DNA of 52,751 nucleotides from positions 1-52,751 of the forward strand of contig NZ_JAGPVV010000362.1 in the NCBI RefSeq assembly GCF_018066915.1, in the 5' to 3' direction. A program made the translations under genes and the position numbers. This DNA is from Roseovarius sp. (lineage in GTDB: Bacteria; Pseudomonadota; Alphaproteobacteria; Rhodobacterales; Rhodobacteraceae). Positions within the stretch are counted from its first letter, which is position 1. Every line of letters starts with the position of its first letter. A model generated the notes under the pieces. That model saw only the letters and a list, made by a program, of their open reading frames with translations. It was not told the origin of the DNA and searched no databases. Below are positions 1 through 8,869 of this stretch, one piece after another.

Positions 1-717
1 CGGCTGCGCGGTGCTGGCACGGGCGGCACCAGAGCGGACTGCGTCAAACTCGGGCACGGATGTGGAAAACCCCGCCGTAAAGAGCCCTGCGGGGTCATAG
101 GGCAGGACGGTTTGCCAGAGGCTCTGATCGAGGGGCGCACCGCAGGTATCGCCTGCCTCGGGGCTGAACGGATCTACAATCTGACCGTCCCGCAAAACAC
201 CCAAGTGGACATGGGGCGCATTGGTGAGCCCGCTCAGACCCACCTGACCCAGCACATCGCCTGCTGCTACGCTGGCGCCTTGGCGCACGCTGATGGACCC
301 GCGTTTCATGTGGCAATAGAGTGTTTGCCAGCCGTCGCCGTGATCGACGCGCACGGCATTGCCACATTCCTGCCCGCGGATATCGTCGCGCGTTTCGGCT
401 TTGACGGGGGTGTCGGCCATGCCGTCGCGGGTGGCAGCGACAGTGCCGGGAGCGGCGGCCAGAACGTTGACGCCCGCCTCCATCTCCTCGAAGGAAAGAA
501 GCATGAAGTCTATGCCGCGATGATCGTCCCGGCTCTTGATCCCGCAGGTGTAGTCGCGCTGACCGGGGCCGGGATCGGTATCGACGTAATCCTCGATATA
601 GCAGGTCCGCCCAAGCTCGCAGTCCAATGGGAGGCTTAGTTTAGGTGGTTCGGCGGTGGCTTGGGTAGCCACCGCCATGGTCAATATCGCAAGTGCAGTC
701 CCCAGCCGTGCCGTCAT
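1..717 (-). CDS. M23 family (LytM/lysostaphin-type) metallopeptidase, C-terminus beyond window
   Basis: Zinc endopeptidase expected to cut peptidoglycan cross-bridges in the periplasm. The frame is open from the start at 717 to the window edge (239 codons visible). Residues 1-22 form a signal peptide ending near ATA-EPP. The three M23 zinc and catalytic signatures are present: HRGID (H66, D70), the YCH motif (H136) and HVH (H169, H171), so the enzyme looks active. Five or so cysteines suggest disulfides in the exported protein. The start codon overlaps the clpA stop in an ATGA junction (714-717), so it is probably co-translated with clpA. The substrate is not evident. The family call is secure; the end of the protein is not seen. 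Confidence 0.88.
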   Translation of the reverse strand, partial: MTARLGTALAILTMAVATQATAEPPKLSLPLDCELGRTCYIEDYVDTDPGPGQRDYTCGIKSRDDHRGIDFMLLSFEEMEAGVNVLAAAPGTVAATRDGMADTPVKAETRDDIRGQECGNAVRVDHGDGWQTLYCHMKRGSISVRQGASVAAGDVLGQVGLSGLTNAPHVHLGVLRDGQIVDPFSPEAGDTCGAPLDQSLWQTVLPYDPAGLFTAGFSTSVPEFDAVRSGAARASTAQP

Positions 718-3050
718 TCGGCGGTCAGCAGGGGGGGCTTTTTCTTGCCGGTCAGGCGGCGCGTGACAGGACCCTCGACGATGAGGTCGATCTTGTTGTC
801 CTTGACCCCCACCGTGACCACACCGCCCTTGAGCAGCTTGCCAAAGAGCAATTCCTCGGCCAGCGGCTTCTTGATGTGCTCCTGGATGACACGGGCCAAG
901 GGGCGCGCGCCCATCTTGTCGTCATAGCCCTTGTCGCCCAGCCATTCCGCTGCTGCCTGAGTCAATTCGATAGTCACGTCGCGATCCATCAGCTGTGCCT
1001 CAAGCTGCAACACGAACTTTTCGACCACCTTGAGGATAACCGATTTCGGCAACGGACCGAACGAGATGACCGCATCGAGACGGTTGCGGAACTCGGGTGT
1101 AAACGTCCGCTCGATGGCGGCTGTATCCTCGCCCTCGCGCCGGTCGCGGCCAAAGCCGATGGCGGATTTCGCCTGCTCCGCCGCCCCTGCGTTAGAGGTC
1201 ATGATCAGCACCACATTGCGGAAATCCACCTTGCGGCCATTGTGATCGGTCAGCGTGCCGTGGTCCATCACCTGCAAGAGGATGTTGAACACATCGGGAT
1301 GTGCCTTTTCGATCTCGTCGAGCAAGAGCACGCAATGCGGGTGCTGGTCGACCCCGTCGGTGAGCAGGCCCCCTTGATCAAAGCCCACATAGCCCGGCGG
1401 TGCGCCGATCAGGCGCGAAACCGCATGTTTCTCCATGTATTCCGACATGTCAAAGCGCAGAAGCTCCACGCCAAGCGTATCTGCCAATTGCTTGGCCACC
1501 TCGGTCTTGCCCACGCCAGTGGGACCGGCAAAGAGATAGTTGCCGATGGGCTTTTCCGGTTCGCGCAGGCCTGCACGGGCCAGTTTGATGGCCGAACTCA
1601 GCGCCTCGATGGCGGCATCCTGACCAAAGACCACGCGCTTGAGCGCGCCATCGAGGTCCTTGAGCACCTCGGCATCGTTCTTGGACACGTTCTTTGGCGG
1701 GATGCGGGCGATCTTGGCCACCACCTCTTCGATTTCCTTGACACCGATGCTCTTGCGCCGCTTGGAGGCGGCCAAGAGATGCTGCGCGGCCCCGGCCTCG
1801 TCGATCACGTCGATGGCCTTGTCGGGAAGCTTGCGATCATTGATGTAGCGCGCCGAGAGATCCACGGCAGAGCGGATCGCCTCGTTGGTGTATTTGACGC
1901 TATGGTGATCCTCGAAATAGGGTTTGAGGCCCTTGAGGATCTTGACCGCATCCTCGACTGTCGGTTCCGCCACGTCGATCTTCTGGAACCGGCGGGCGAG
2001 TGCGCGATCCTTTTCGAAATGCTGGCGGAATTCCTTGTAGGTGGTCGAGCCCATGCAGCGCAGCTTGCCGCCCTGCAACGCGGGCTTGAGCAGGTTCGAG
2101 GCGTCCATTGCGCCACCCGAGGTGGCACCCGCGCCGATCACGGTATGGATTTCGTCGATGAAGAGCACCGCGTCGGGATGTTTCTCCAACTCGGTCACAA
2201 CCGCCTTGAGCCGCTCTTCGAAGTCGCCGCGATAGCGGGTTCCCGCGAGCAGCGCACCCATGTCGAGCGAGTAGATCGTAGTGCGCGACAGAACGCGGGG
2301 GGTTTCGCCCTGCACGATCTTGTGCGCCAGACCTTCGGCGATGGCGGTCTTGCCCACGCCGGGATCACCCACCAGAAGCGGGTTGTTCTTGCGGCGGCGG
2401 CAAAGCACCTGAATGCAGCGCTCGACCTCGGCATCGCGGCCGATCAGCGGGTCGATATCACCCTTGCGGGCCTTTTCATTGAGATCGACACAGTATTTCG
2501 CAAGCGCGGAATCCCCCGCCTCGACCGCATCGCTTTCGGTCGATTTGCTGGTGCTCTCGCCCTCTTGGCTCGACGCGCCGGTGACGGGGCGGGATTCGCC
2601 ATAGGCGGGATCCTTGGCCACACCATGTGCGATGAAATTCACCGCGTCATACCGGGTCATGTCCTGTTCTTGCAGGAAATAGGCGGCGTTTGACTCGCGT
2701 TCGGCAAAGATCGCGACGAGCACATTGGCCCCCGTGACCTCGGTCCGGCCCGATGATTGCACATGGATCGCCGCGCGCTGGATCACGCGTTGGAATGCGG
2801 CCGTGGGCACCGCCTCTGACCCTTCGATGTCTGTGACCAGATTGGCCAGATCATCGTCGATGAATTCGACCAGCGTGGTGCGCAATTCCTCGGTATTGAC
2901 ACTACAGGCCTTCATGACGCGGGCGGCGTCGGGTTCATCGACGAGGGCGAGCAGAAGGTGTTCGAGGGTCGCGAATTCGTGCTGGCGCGCATTGGCGAGA
3001 GCCAATGCCGCATGGATTGCCTGTTCGAGCGTGTTCGAGAATGAAGGCAC
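714..3050 (-). CDS. clpA: ATP-dependent Clp protease ATP-binding subunit ClpA
   Basis: Cytoplasmic AAA+ unfoldase that feeds substrates into the ClpP peptidase. The 778 residues have the ClpA layout: Clp N-domain (residues 1-145), a charged linker, first AAA+ module with Walker A GDPGVGKT (228-235) and Walker [10 protein letters not shown], then a second AAA+ module with GPTGVGKT near residue 510 and [13 protein letters not shown]. No ClpB-type coiled-coil middle domain is present, which separates it from ClpB. The start is GTG at 3048-3050, preceded by AGAAGGAG at a good distance. No clpS lies next to it in this window. Downstream, an M23 peptidase gene overlaps its stop by four bases. Confidence 0.97.
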   Translation of the reverse strand: MPSFSNTLEQAIHAALALANARQHEFATLEHLLLALVDEPDAARVMKACSVNTEELRTTLVEFIDDDLANLVTDIEGSEAVPTAAFQRVIQRAAIHVQSSGRTEVTGANVLVAIFAERESNAAYFLQEQDMTRYDAVNFIAHGVAKDPAYGESRPVTGASSQEGESTSKSTESDAVEAGDSALAKYCVDLNEKARKGDIDPLIGRDAEVERCIQVLCRRRKNNPLLVGDPGVGKTAIAEGLAHKIVQGETPRVLSRTTIYSLDMGALLAGTRYRGDFEERLKAVVTELEKHPDAVLFIDEIHTVIGAGATSGGAMDASNLLKPALQGGKLRCMGSTTYKEFRQHFEKDRALARRFQKIDVAEPTVEDAVKILKGLKPYFEDHHSVKYTNEAIRSAVDLSARYINDRKLPDKAIDVIDEAGAAQHLLAASKRRKSIGVKEIEEVVAKIARIPPKNVSKNDAEVLKDLDGALKRVVFGQDAAIEALSSAIKLARAGLREPEKPIGNYLFAGPTGVGKTEVAKQLADTLGVELLRFDMSEYMEKHAVSRLIGAPPGYVGFDQGGLLTDGVDQHPHCVLLLDEIEKAHPDVFNILLQVMDHGTLTDHNGRKVDFRNVVLIMTSNAGAAEQAKSAIGFGRDRREGEDTAAIERTFTPEFRNRLDAVISFGPLPKSVILKVVEKFVLQLEAQLMDRDVTIELTQAAAEWLGDKGYDDKMGARPLARVIQEHIKKPLAEELLFGKLLKGGVVTVGVKDNKIDLIVEGPVTRRLTGKKKPPLLTAE

Positions 3051-3204
3051 GGTCGTGCTCCTTCTGATCTTGGCCGGGGCGGGCTGCCCACTAACCTTGG
3101 CCTCATAATCTTAAAGTTTGGTCGATAGTGGCCAGTCTTCAAGGATTATTTCATCAAACTGGCTCACATTTCGTTATACCAGCGTTGTTTTCATCACGCT
3201 CTGC

Positions 3205-3972
3205 TCAGAAACGGTCCTTGCGGGAGCGGATTTCGGCAAAGACATCAACCGGAGCGCGACCGGTCATGCCCAAGTTGTGCTGCACGCCCGCGTCATCGGC
3301 GCGCAGAAACGGGTTGGTGGCCAATTCCTCGGCCAGGGTTGAGGGGACAGTGGGCCGACCTGCGGCGCGGGTGGCGCTGATCTCTTTGACCCTTGATATA
3401 AGGGCCGGGTTGTCGGGGTCAACGGTCAGTGCGAATTTCGCGTTGCTTTGCGTGTATTCGTGACCGGAACAGACCAGTGTCTCGGGCGGGAGGGCGGCGA
3501 GTTTTCCAAGGCTTTCAAACATTTGCGGCATCGTGCCCTCGAACACGCGCCCGCAACCCATTGCCATCAGGCTGTCGGCGGTAAAGACCACGGCGCTGGC
3601 GGGAAAGTGAAACGCGACATGGCCGAGCGTGTGGCCCGACACATCGAGCACGCGCCCCTCTTCCGATCCGATCATGATCCGGTCGCCTTCGGTCACACTC
3701 TGGTCGAGCGGGGGCAGGCGGTGGGCGTCGGCGGCAGCCCCAATCACCGATGCGGAGTGACGCGCAAGCAGCGCGCCGAGGCCCTGAATATGGTCGGCAT
3801 GGTGGTGGGTGAGCAGCACCAATGAGGCGCTCCAGCCTTGTTTATCAAGGGCTTGGAGGATTGGCTCGGCCTCTGGCACGTCGATCACCGCCGTTACCCC
3901 GGTGGCCGGATCATGCGCGATATAGGCATAGTTGTCAGCCAGGCAGGGGACAGTAAGGATTTGCAAAACCAT
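3205..3972 (-). CDS. gloB: Hydroxyacylglutathione hydrolase (glyoxalase II)
   Basis: Hydrolyses S-lactoylglutathione to lactate and glutathione, the second step of methylglyoxal detoxification. The 255-residue protein is a metallo-beta-lactamase-fold enzyme with the dinuclear metal motif THHHADH (55-61), SGHTLGH (about 113-119), the FTAD metal ligand region and the C-terminal CSGHEYT segment that is typical of glyoxalase II. The frame is open further upstream, but the ATG at 3972 begins the conserved MVLQILTVPCLADNYAY N-terminus, so that start was chosen. It is divergent from the methyltransferase gene, a pairing common in alphaproteobacteria. Confidence 0.95.
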   Translation of the reverse strand: MVLQILTVPCLADNYAYIAHDPATGVTAVIDVPEAEPILQALDKQGWSASLVLLTHHHADHIQGLGALLARHSASVIGAAADAHRLPPLDQSVTEGDRIMIGSEEGRVLDVSGHTLGHVAFHFPASAVVFTADSLMAMGCGRVFEGTMPQMFESLGKLAALPPETLVCSGHEYTQSNAKFALTVDPDNPALISRVKEISATRAAGRPTVPSTLAEELATNPFLRADDAGVQHNLGMTGRAPVDVFAEIRSRKDRF

Positions 3973-4035
3973 GGTATTTTCCCGATTGCCGGTTAGTGTT
4001 AGGGTCAAGAGTGACTGATCTTTGGCCGGGCTGCA

Positions 4036-4776
4036 ATGCATCTGGACGTACAAGACCTGCGAAATTTTTACTACCGCAGCACCCTGGGGCGCGCGGTGCA
4101 GAAAACCTTGCGCGCACAGGTCGCAGAGTTCTGGCCGGAGGCGCAGGGGCAGACGGTGGTGGGCTATGGATTCGCGGTGCCTTTCCTGCGTCCCTACCTT
4201 GCCGATGCGCGTCGAGTGATCGGATTAATGCCTGCACCTCAAGGGGTTATCGGGTGGCCGCAGGGGATGCCGAATATTTCGGTGCTCTGCGAAGAGACGT
4301 TTTGGCCGCTGGAAACGGGGCATGTCGACAAGCTTTTGGTGGTGCATGGGTTGGAGACTTCGGAGCAGCCGGGCGCGGTGCTGGAGGAGTGCTGGCGCGT
4401 GCTGGGGCCGGGGGGATCGGTGCTGTTCATCGTGCCGAACCGGGCCGGGCTATGGTCGCGGTCGGATCGCACGCCCTTTGGATTCGGGCGGCCCTATAGT
4501 CAGACGCAATTGGAAAGCCAATTGAAATCGCACAACTTTTTGCCAGAGCGTCACGCCACGACGCTCTATCAACCGCCGTCGGAGCGCCCTTTTTGGCGCA
4601 AGACCGCCGGCATGTGGGAGCGGATGGGGGCCAAGTTGTCGGTTGTGGCGGCGGGCGGGGTGCTGATGGTCGAGGCCACCAAGCGGGTGCAGGCGCCGAG
4701 CGGTCCGGGGCTGAGGGACAAGGTGCGCAAACCGCTGTCGGTGCTGCGTCCGCATCCTGAGGCCAAGCCGGTCTGA
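4036..4776 (+). CDS. Class I SAM-dependent methyltransferase (Methyltransf_11-like)
   Basis: 246 residues with a weak class I methyltransferase signature: a first glycine motif (VVGYGFA, about 42-48), an acidic patch near the second strand, and a typical [20 protein letters not shown] block (about 118-137) in which GPGG marks the loop before strand 5. The N-terminal [15 protein letters not shown] resembles proteins commonly annotated as methyltransferase-domain proteins beside gloB in alphaproteobacteria. The substrate is unknown. It starts 63 bp from divergent gloB and ends convergent with the Rrf2 gene. The first glycine motif is degenerate, so catalytic activity is likely rather than certain. 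Confidence 0.8.
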   Translation: MHLDVQDLRNFYYRSTLGRAVQKTLRAQVAEFWPEAQGQTVVGYGFAVPFLRPYLADARRVIGLMPAPQGVIGWPQGMPNISVLCEETFWPLETGHVDKLLVVHGLETSEQPGAVLEECWRVLGPGGSVLFIVPNRAGLWSRSDRTPFGFGRPYSQTQLESQLKSHNFLPERHATTLYQPPSERPFWRKTAGMWERMGAKLSVVAAGGVLMVEATKRVQAPSGPGLRDKVRKPLSVLRPHPEAKPV

Positions 4777-4821
4777 GACCTTACAGACCTTACAAAGCAG
4801 GTGTCTGTTATGTAAGCTCCC

Positions 4822-5244
4822 TCACCCCGCTGTCTGGACCTGCCGGTCGAGGGCGATATCGGCCAAGGTGCTGCGGTCGAGATCCTCGAGAAAGGCGCGC
4901 TCGGCGGCCCGCAACCGCGCCTTGAGTCGGCAGCGCCCGTCGAGGGAGCAATCCCCCCCGTCAGACCCGAAACAGGCGACGAGCGCCTGACCGGATTCGA
5001 GGTGACGGACGACATCCCCCAAACGAATCTCGGATGGGGGGCGGGCAAGGACCGCACCGCCGCCGCCGCCGCGCCGTGTGTCGATCAGACCGGCCTGTGA
5101 CAGGCGTTGCATGATCTTGGCGAGGTGATGGCGCGAGAGGTCGAACTCGGTCGCCAACTCGGCGCTGGAAAAGGCGCGCTCGGGGGCGCTGGCCATGCGC
5201 ATGAGCATCCGCAGGCCGAAATCGGTAAAGGAGGTGAGGCGCAT
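4822..5244 (-). CDS. Rrf2 family transcriptional regulator, NsrR-like
   Basis: 140-residue Rrf2 protein. The N-terminal winged helix starts MRLTSFTDFGLRML, with recognition-helix region SRHHLAKIMQRLSQAGLI. A three-cysteine cluster (C-x7-C-x5-C, ACFGSDGGDC...CRLK) in the second half would hold an iron-sulfur cluster, as in NsrR, the nitric-oxide-sensing repressor. The frame is open upstream, but the ATG at 5244 begins the conserved Rrf2 N-terminus. It is divergent from an operon with nnrS and nnrU, both linked to NO metabolism, which supports an NO-sensing role. A perfect palindrome (5269-5283) lies 25 bp upstream of its start. IscR-type sensing is the alternative; context favours NsrR. Confidence 0.85.
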   Translation of the reverse strand: MRLTSFTDFGLRMLMRMASAPERAFSSAELATEFDLSRHHLAKIMQRLSQAGLIDTRRGGGGGAVLARPPSEIRLGDVVRHLESGQALVACFGSDGGDCSLDGRCRLKARLRAAERAFLEDLDRSTLADIALDRQVQTAG

Positions 5245-5268
5245 GGTCGCTGGGCTCTCGATTAAATC

Positions 5269-5283
5269 GGTATTTACAATACC
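5269..5283. promoter_or_regulatory. Perfect palindrome in the nsrR-like / folate-nnrS divergent region, candidate operator
   Basis: GGTATT-TAC-AATACC, six-base arms with a three-base centre, lies in the 116-bp region between the Rrf2 gene and the 5-FCL/nnrS/nnrU operon. It sits in the only AT-rich stretch there, where a promoter would be expected. Rrf2 regulators bind short AT-rich palindromes, so this is a natural site for autoregulation and control of the operon. The binding protein is inferred from position only. Confidence 0.55.
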
Positions 5284-5360
5284 TATTAGCAGGGCTAGAC
5301 CGGGATGGAAAGCGGGATTGGTGCCGCCTGCCCGTCCCGGACCACGGAAAGGACCGCGAT

Positions 5361-6056
5361 ATGTCCGATGCCTCGAAGCCGGGGAAATATGCCTCATCGC
5401 CCTGCATGGCGGATGACGTCGACCCGAGCTATTTGGATCGCCTCGCAACCGACCCGGAGCAGGCGCGCGATGTCGTGCTGTGGCGCAAATCCGAGCGTTT
5501 GCGCCTGCGCGGGTTACGCGATGCGTTGAGCGTGGCGGCGCGGCAGGAGATTGGGCGGGCCATCTCGGACCACCTGCGCACGGTGGTGCAAGAGAAATTC
5601 AACGGAGCGCGGGGCAAGGTTCTGTCTTGCTACTGGCCGATCAAGGGCGAGCCGGATTTGCGCGAGCTGATGGCGGAGTGGCACGAAAATGGCGTGCTGA
5701 TCGCGCTGCCGAGTGTCGAGGTCAAGGCTGCGCCGCTGGTGTTTCGCCGCTGGACGCCCGAGACACAGATGGTGCGCGGCGATTGGAATATCCCGGTGCC
5801 GCCGCCCGAGGCGGAGCAGGTGACACCCGACATCACGCTTGCACCGATGATCGGTTGGACGACCGAGTGTTACAGGCTGGGCTATGGCGGTGGGTATTTC
5901 GACCGGACCTTGGCGGCGCTTGATCCACGCCCGGTGAGCATTGGTATTGCGCTGAGTGCGGCGCAGATCGGGACCATCTATCCGCAGCCGCATGATATTC
6001 CGCTCGACTTGGTCGTGACGGACACGGGCCTGAGGGCCGAAAGGACCGAGAGATGA
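5361..6056 (+). CDS. 5-formyltetrahydrofolate cyclo-ligase
   Basis: Converts 5-formyl-THF to 5,10-methenyl-THF using ATP, recycling a stable folate side product. 231 residues. An RKSERLRLRG segment lies near the N-terminus where the family has its (K/R)-rich nucleotide-binding start. The hallmark LGYGGGYFDRTLA (about 173-185) forms the substrate and phosphate loop. Typical SCYWPIKGEPDL and APMIGW blocks lie between. The start ATG at 5361 follows GGAAAGGA. It overlaps nnrS by an ATGA junction, so this folate enzyme is translated in the same operon as nnrS and nnrU and sits behind the NsrR-like palindrome. No reason for that link is visible in the sequence. Confidence 0.93.
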   Translation: MSDASKPGKYASSPCMADDVDPSYLDRLATDPEQARDVVLWRKSERLRLRGLRDALSVAARQEIGRAISDHLRTVVQEKFNGARGKVLSCYWPIKGEPDLRELMAEWHENGVLIALPSVEVKAAPLVFRRWTPETQMVRGDWNIPVPPPEAEQVTPDITLAPMIGWTTECYRLGYGGGYFDRTLAALDPRPVSIGIALSAAQIGTIYPQPHDIPLDLVVTDTGLRAERTER

Positions 6057-7267
6057 CGAGCACGGCAGAGCAGATGCGGGGCTGGCAGGGGCCTGCGCTC
6101 CTGAGTTTCGGGTTTCGGCCCTTTTTCCTGAGTGCAGGAATTTGGGCGGCGGGGATCATGGCGCTCTGGGTTCCGATGCTGGCGGGCGCGCTGAGTCTGC
6201 CGACGGCATTCGATCCAGTGAGTTGGCACGCGCATGAGTTCCTCTTTGGTTATCTGGCGGCGGTGATCGCCGGGTTCCTGCTGACGGCCGTGCCGAACTG
6301 GACAGGGCGGCTGCCGATTGTGGGCTGGCCACTGGGCGGTCTGGCGGCGCTGTGGCTGATCGGGCGGGGGGCGGTCATGGTTTCTGCCGGGATACCGCCC
6401 TTGGCGGTGGCGCTGATGGATCTGGCGATGCCGGTGGTTCTGGGCGCGTTGATCCTGCGCGAGATCATAGCGGGCAAGAATTGGCGCAATCTGATCGTGT
6501 TGGCGATGCTGGCGGTCTTTGCGCTTGGCAATGCGCTCTTTCACTGGGAGGCAGCGCGGGGGGATTATGCGGCGCAGGGTTATGGCCTGCGGCTGGGGCT
6601 GGCGGCGGTGGTGATGATGATCGCGGTCATCGGCGGGCGGGTCGTGCCGTCGTTCACGCGCAACTGGCTGGCGCGGCGGGGGCCGGGACGGTTGCCGGTG
6701 CCGCCGATGCAGCGGTTCGACAAGGGGGTGCTCTTGATGCTGCTGGCGGCGCTGGGGATGTGGGTTGCCCGGCCGGACGCACTGGCCACGGGCGGGGCGC
6801 TGGTGGTGGCGGGGGCGCTGCATCTGGCGCGGTTGACGCGCTGGGCGGGGGATCGCACCGGGGCGGAGCCGCTCGTCTGGGTGCTGCATCTGGCCTATGC
6901 CTTTGTGCCGCTGGGCGCGCTGGCGATGGGATTGGAGGCGCTGAGTTCTGGCGTATTTGGCGCGGCGGCGGTGCAGCATCTGTGGATGGCGGGGGCCGCG
7001 GGGTTGATGACGCTGGCGGTGATGACGCGGGCGACGCTGGGCCATACGGGCCGCCCGCTGACGGCTGGCCGGGGCACGGTGGCGATTTACCTCGCGCTGG
7101 TGGTGTCCGTGCTGGCGCGGTTGGCGGCGGGGCTGTGGCCTGCGGAGGCGAGTGCATTGCACGCGCTGGCGGGGATCGCGTGGATCGGGGCGTTTGGCGG
7201 GTTTGCGGTGCTTTACGGGCCGCTGATGCTGCGGCAAAAACCGGCAAAGACAATTCCGGGGGCCTGA
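6053..7267 (+). CDS. nnrS: NnrS family haem/copper membrane protein
   Basis: Polytopic membrane protein of 404 residues with about twelve hydrophobic segments. NnrS proteins are known to carry haem and copper and to relieve nitric oxide stress in denitrifiers such as Rhodobacter. Family features are the LLSFGFRPFFLSAGIWA start, the WHAHEFLFGYLAAVIAGFLLTAVPNWTGR block (about 59-87) with candidate histidine ligands, and the later VIGGRVVPSFTRNWL and MTRATLGHTGRPL blocks. It overlaps the upstream folate gene by four bases and the next gene by one base (TGATG), so the three are tightly coupled. No nor or nir genes are in the window. Confidence 0.92.
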   Translation: MTSTAEQMRGWQGPALLSFGFRPFFLSAGIWAAGIMALWVPMLAGALSLPTAFDPVSWHAHEFLFGYLAAVIAGFLLTAVPNWTGRLPIVGWPLGGLAALWLIGRGAVMVSAGIPPLAVALMDLAMPVVLGALILREIIAGKNWRNLIVLAMLAVFALGNALFHWEAARGDYAAQGYGLRLGLAAVVMMIAVIGGRVVPSFTRNWLARRGPGRLPVPPMQRFDKGVLLMLLAALGMWVARPDALATGGALVVAGALHLARLTRWAGDRTGAEPLVWVLHLAYAFVPLGALAMGLEALSSGVFGAAAVQHLWMAGAAGLMTLAVMTRATLGHTGRPLTAGRGTVAIYLALVVSVLARLAAGLWPAEASALHALAGIAWIGAFGGFAVLYGPLMLRQKPAKTIPGA

Positions 7268-7929
7268 TGGGCTGGGTCGAGTTCATCGCGGCCTTTGGCG
7301 TCTTTTTCCTCAGCCATTCGGTGCCGGTGCGCCCCAAGGTCAAGGCCTGGCTGGTGTCACGGGTGGGGCCGGGGGGATTTACCCTTGGTTATTCGATTCT
7401 GTCGCTGGCGGTTCTGGCATGGGTGATCGGGGCGGCGGGGCGCGCGCCTTTTGTGCCGCTCTGGGGCTGGGCGGCGTGGCAGGGGCATGTGACGCTGGGC
7501 GTGATGCTGGCGGTCTGCGTGATCCTAGGGATGAGTATCGGGCGGCCCAATCCGTTTTCCTTTGGTGGGGCGAAGACTGCGCGGTTTGATCCGGAGCGAC
7601 CGGGGATCGTGCGGCTGACGCGGCATCCTTTGTTGCTGGCGCTGGCGCTCTGGGCCTTGGGGCATATGCTGCCAAATGGCGATCTGGCGCATGTGATCCT
7701 CTTTGGCAGTTTCGCGGGCTTTGCGGGGCTGGGGGCGATGCTCATTGACCGGCGCAAGCGGCGGGCGATGGGGCCCGAGTGGGTGCGATTGGACCACGCG
7801 CGGCGACAGTCGGGATTGCGGCCGCAAAGCTGGGCGATGGCGGGGCTGCGGGGGCTGCTGGGCGTCTTGCTCTATGCGCTGCTCCTCTGGGCGCATCCCG
7901 CTGTGATCGGGGTGGCGCCGCTGGGATAA
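7267..7929 (+). CDS. nnrU: NnrU family membrane protein
   Basis: 220-residue protein with five or six transmembrane segments. The start MGWVEFIAAFGVFFLSHSVPV and the RLTRHPLLLALALWALGHMLPNGD block (about 117-140) are typical of NnrU, which is related to isoprenylcysteine-methyltransferase-like membrane enzymes. NnrU is genetically linked to nitric oxide metabolism in Rhodobacter; its biochemical activity is unknown. The start at 7267 shares one base with the nnrS stop. The open frame extends far upstream inside nnrS, but that part is an out-of-frame shadow. Probably regulated together with nnrS by the Rrf2 protein. Confidence 0.9.
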   Translation: MGWVEFIAAFGVFFLSHSVPVRPKVKAWLVSRVGPGGFTLGYSILSLAVLAWVIGAAGRAPFVPLWGWAAWQGHVTLGVMLAVCVILGMSIGRPNPFSFGGAKTARFDPERPGIVRLTRHPLLLALALWALGHMLPNGDLAHVILFGSFAGFAGLGAMLIDRRKRRAMGPEWVRLDHARRQSGLRPQSWAMAGLRGLLGVLLYALLLWAHPAVIGVAPLG

Positions 7930-8005
7930 AGGGGGCAATTGCGTGCGCCGGGCGGTATGCCGCCGGTCATCATAATTAGGCGCGGCGGTTCCGCGAATCC
8001 ATGAT

Positions 8006-8017
8006 AGCGTTAACGCT
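8006..8017. promoter_or_regulatory. 12-bp perfect palindrome, possible operator
   Basis: AGCGTTAACGCT is a perfect palindrome about 110 bp upstream of the predicted -35 of the atp promoter. Its form would suit a dimeric repressor or activator, but no regulator is encoded beside it. It may also be a chance match. Confidence 0.3.
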
Positions 8018-8127
8018 TGACCATGCTTTGGGCGGGGTGTTTGTGAGGGGAATCGCCAATTGGTAGGAAAAAGTGAAGTTTTTTGAAGATTAAAAAGCGC
8101 GCATTAGGTCGCACTTGAGTTAAGTCA

Positions 8128-8157
8128 TTGAAATAGTGTTGTATTCTTTCGTATACA
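8128..8157 (+). promoter_or_regulatory. Predicted sigma-70 promoter of atpHAGDC
   Basis: TTGAAA at 8128-8133 and TATACA at 8152-8157 are separated by 18 bp inside an AT-rich island. An overlapping TACAAT two bases downstream is a second possible -10. The arms TTGTAT and ATACAA around the -10 also form an inverted repeat. This gives a leader of roughly 140 nt before atpH. Confidence 0.45.
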
Positions 8158-8308
8158 ATAGTTTTCAAGCGGCTTGCCCGCTTGGGAAGGCTCTGCTACA
8201 CCGCAGCCGAATTTGGGTGGTTCGCAAGTCTCACCCTATGCCAACGCCCCCGGATGTGACCCTGCGTCACGGCTGACCAACCGGGGCCAGATTATCGGAA
8301 GGGTGGAC

Positions 8309-8869
8309 GTGTCCGAACCAGCTTCGATCTCTACTGGCATTGCCGCGCGCTATGCCACTGCGATATTCGAGCTTGTGAGAGAGGCCAAAGGTTTGGCCAA
8401 GCTCGAAAGCAATCTCAATGATCTGGCACAGGCGCTGAGCGAGAGCGACGACCTGCGCGCGATGATCGCCTCTCCGGTGCTGAGCCGCGATGTGCAGGGC
8501 GCCGCGATGTCTGCTGTGGCGGCCAAGATGAAACTGCTGCCCGAGTTGCAGAACGGTCTGGCGCTGATGGCGCAGAAGCGGCGTCTTTTTGTGCTGCCGC
8601 AACTGATCGCGCAGCTCAACGCCATGATCGCCGAGGACAAGGGCGAAGTCAGTGCCGATGTGACCAGCGCCAAGGCGCTGACCAAGGCGCAGGCCGACAA
8701 GCTGGCCAAGACGCTCAAGGAGCGCGTCGGCAAGGATGTCAAGATCAATGCGACCGTTGATGAAAGCCTCATCGGCGGTCTAGTCGTCAAGATGGGCTCG
8801 AAGATGATCGACACGTCGATCCGCTCCAAGCTCGATTCCCTCCAGAATTCAATGAAAGAGGTCGGATAA
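8309..8869 (+). CDS. atpH: ATP synthase F1 subunit delta
   Basis: Peripheral-stalk subunit that joins the F1 alpha3beta3 head to the b subunits. 186 residues, normal for the family. It begins SEPASISTGIAARYATAIFEL after a GTG start, has the DLRAMIASPVLS and RRLFVLPQLIAQLNAMI blocks, and ends with the conserved GGLVVKMGSKMIDTSIRSKLDSLQ. The open frame reaches back to 8174, but the GTG at 8309 with GGAAGG upstream gives the usual N-terminus. First gene of the five-gene F1 operon; the Fo genes are not in this window, as in other Rhodobacteraceae. Confidence 0.95.
   Translation: MSEPASISTGIAARYATAIFELVREAKGLAKLESNLNDLAQALSESDDLRAMIASPVLSRDVQGAAMSAVAAKMKLLPELQNGLALMAQKRRLFVLPQLIAQLNAMIAEDKGEVSADVTSAKALTKAQADKLAKTLKERVGKDVKINATVDESLIGGLVVKMGSKMIDTSIRSKLDSLQNSMKEVG

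Larger units (their letters stand above)
7930..8308 (+). other. Intergenic region before the ATP synthase operon (no gene seen)
   Basis: A stretch of about 380 bp without a credible gene. Its right half (about 8060-8165) is distinctly AT-rich, unlike everything around it, and holds the promoter listed separately. The left part has a GC-rich imperfect hairpin just after nnrU (CCGGGCGG...CCGCCGG, about 7949-7967) with no T-run, and a 12-bp palindrome at 8006-8017. The remaining sequence to the atpH start is an untranslated leader of about 140 bp. Confidence 0.6.

Noticed and set aside
693-2693. 666-codon open frame antisense to clpA
   Set aside because: Opposite strand of clpA, no domain.
4777-4821. 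Tandem ACCTTACAG/ACCTTACAA between the methyltransferase and Rrf2 genes
   Set aside because: Only two 9-bp copies in a convergent gap, without hairpin and T-run; probably chance or a weak transcript end.
6352-7266. Upstream extension of the nnrU frame inside nnrS
   Set aside because: Gly/Ala/Arg-rich out-of-frame reading of nnrS; nnrU starts at the coupled ATG at 7267.
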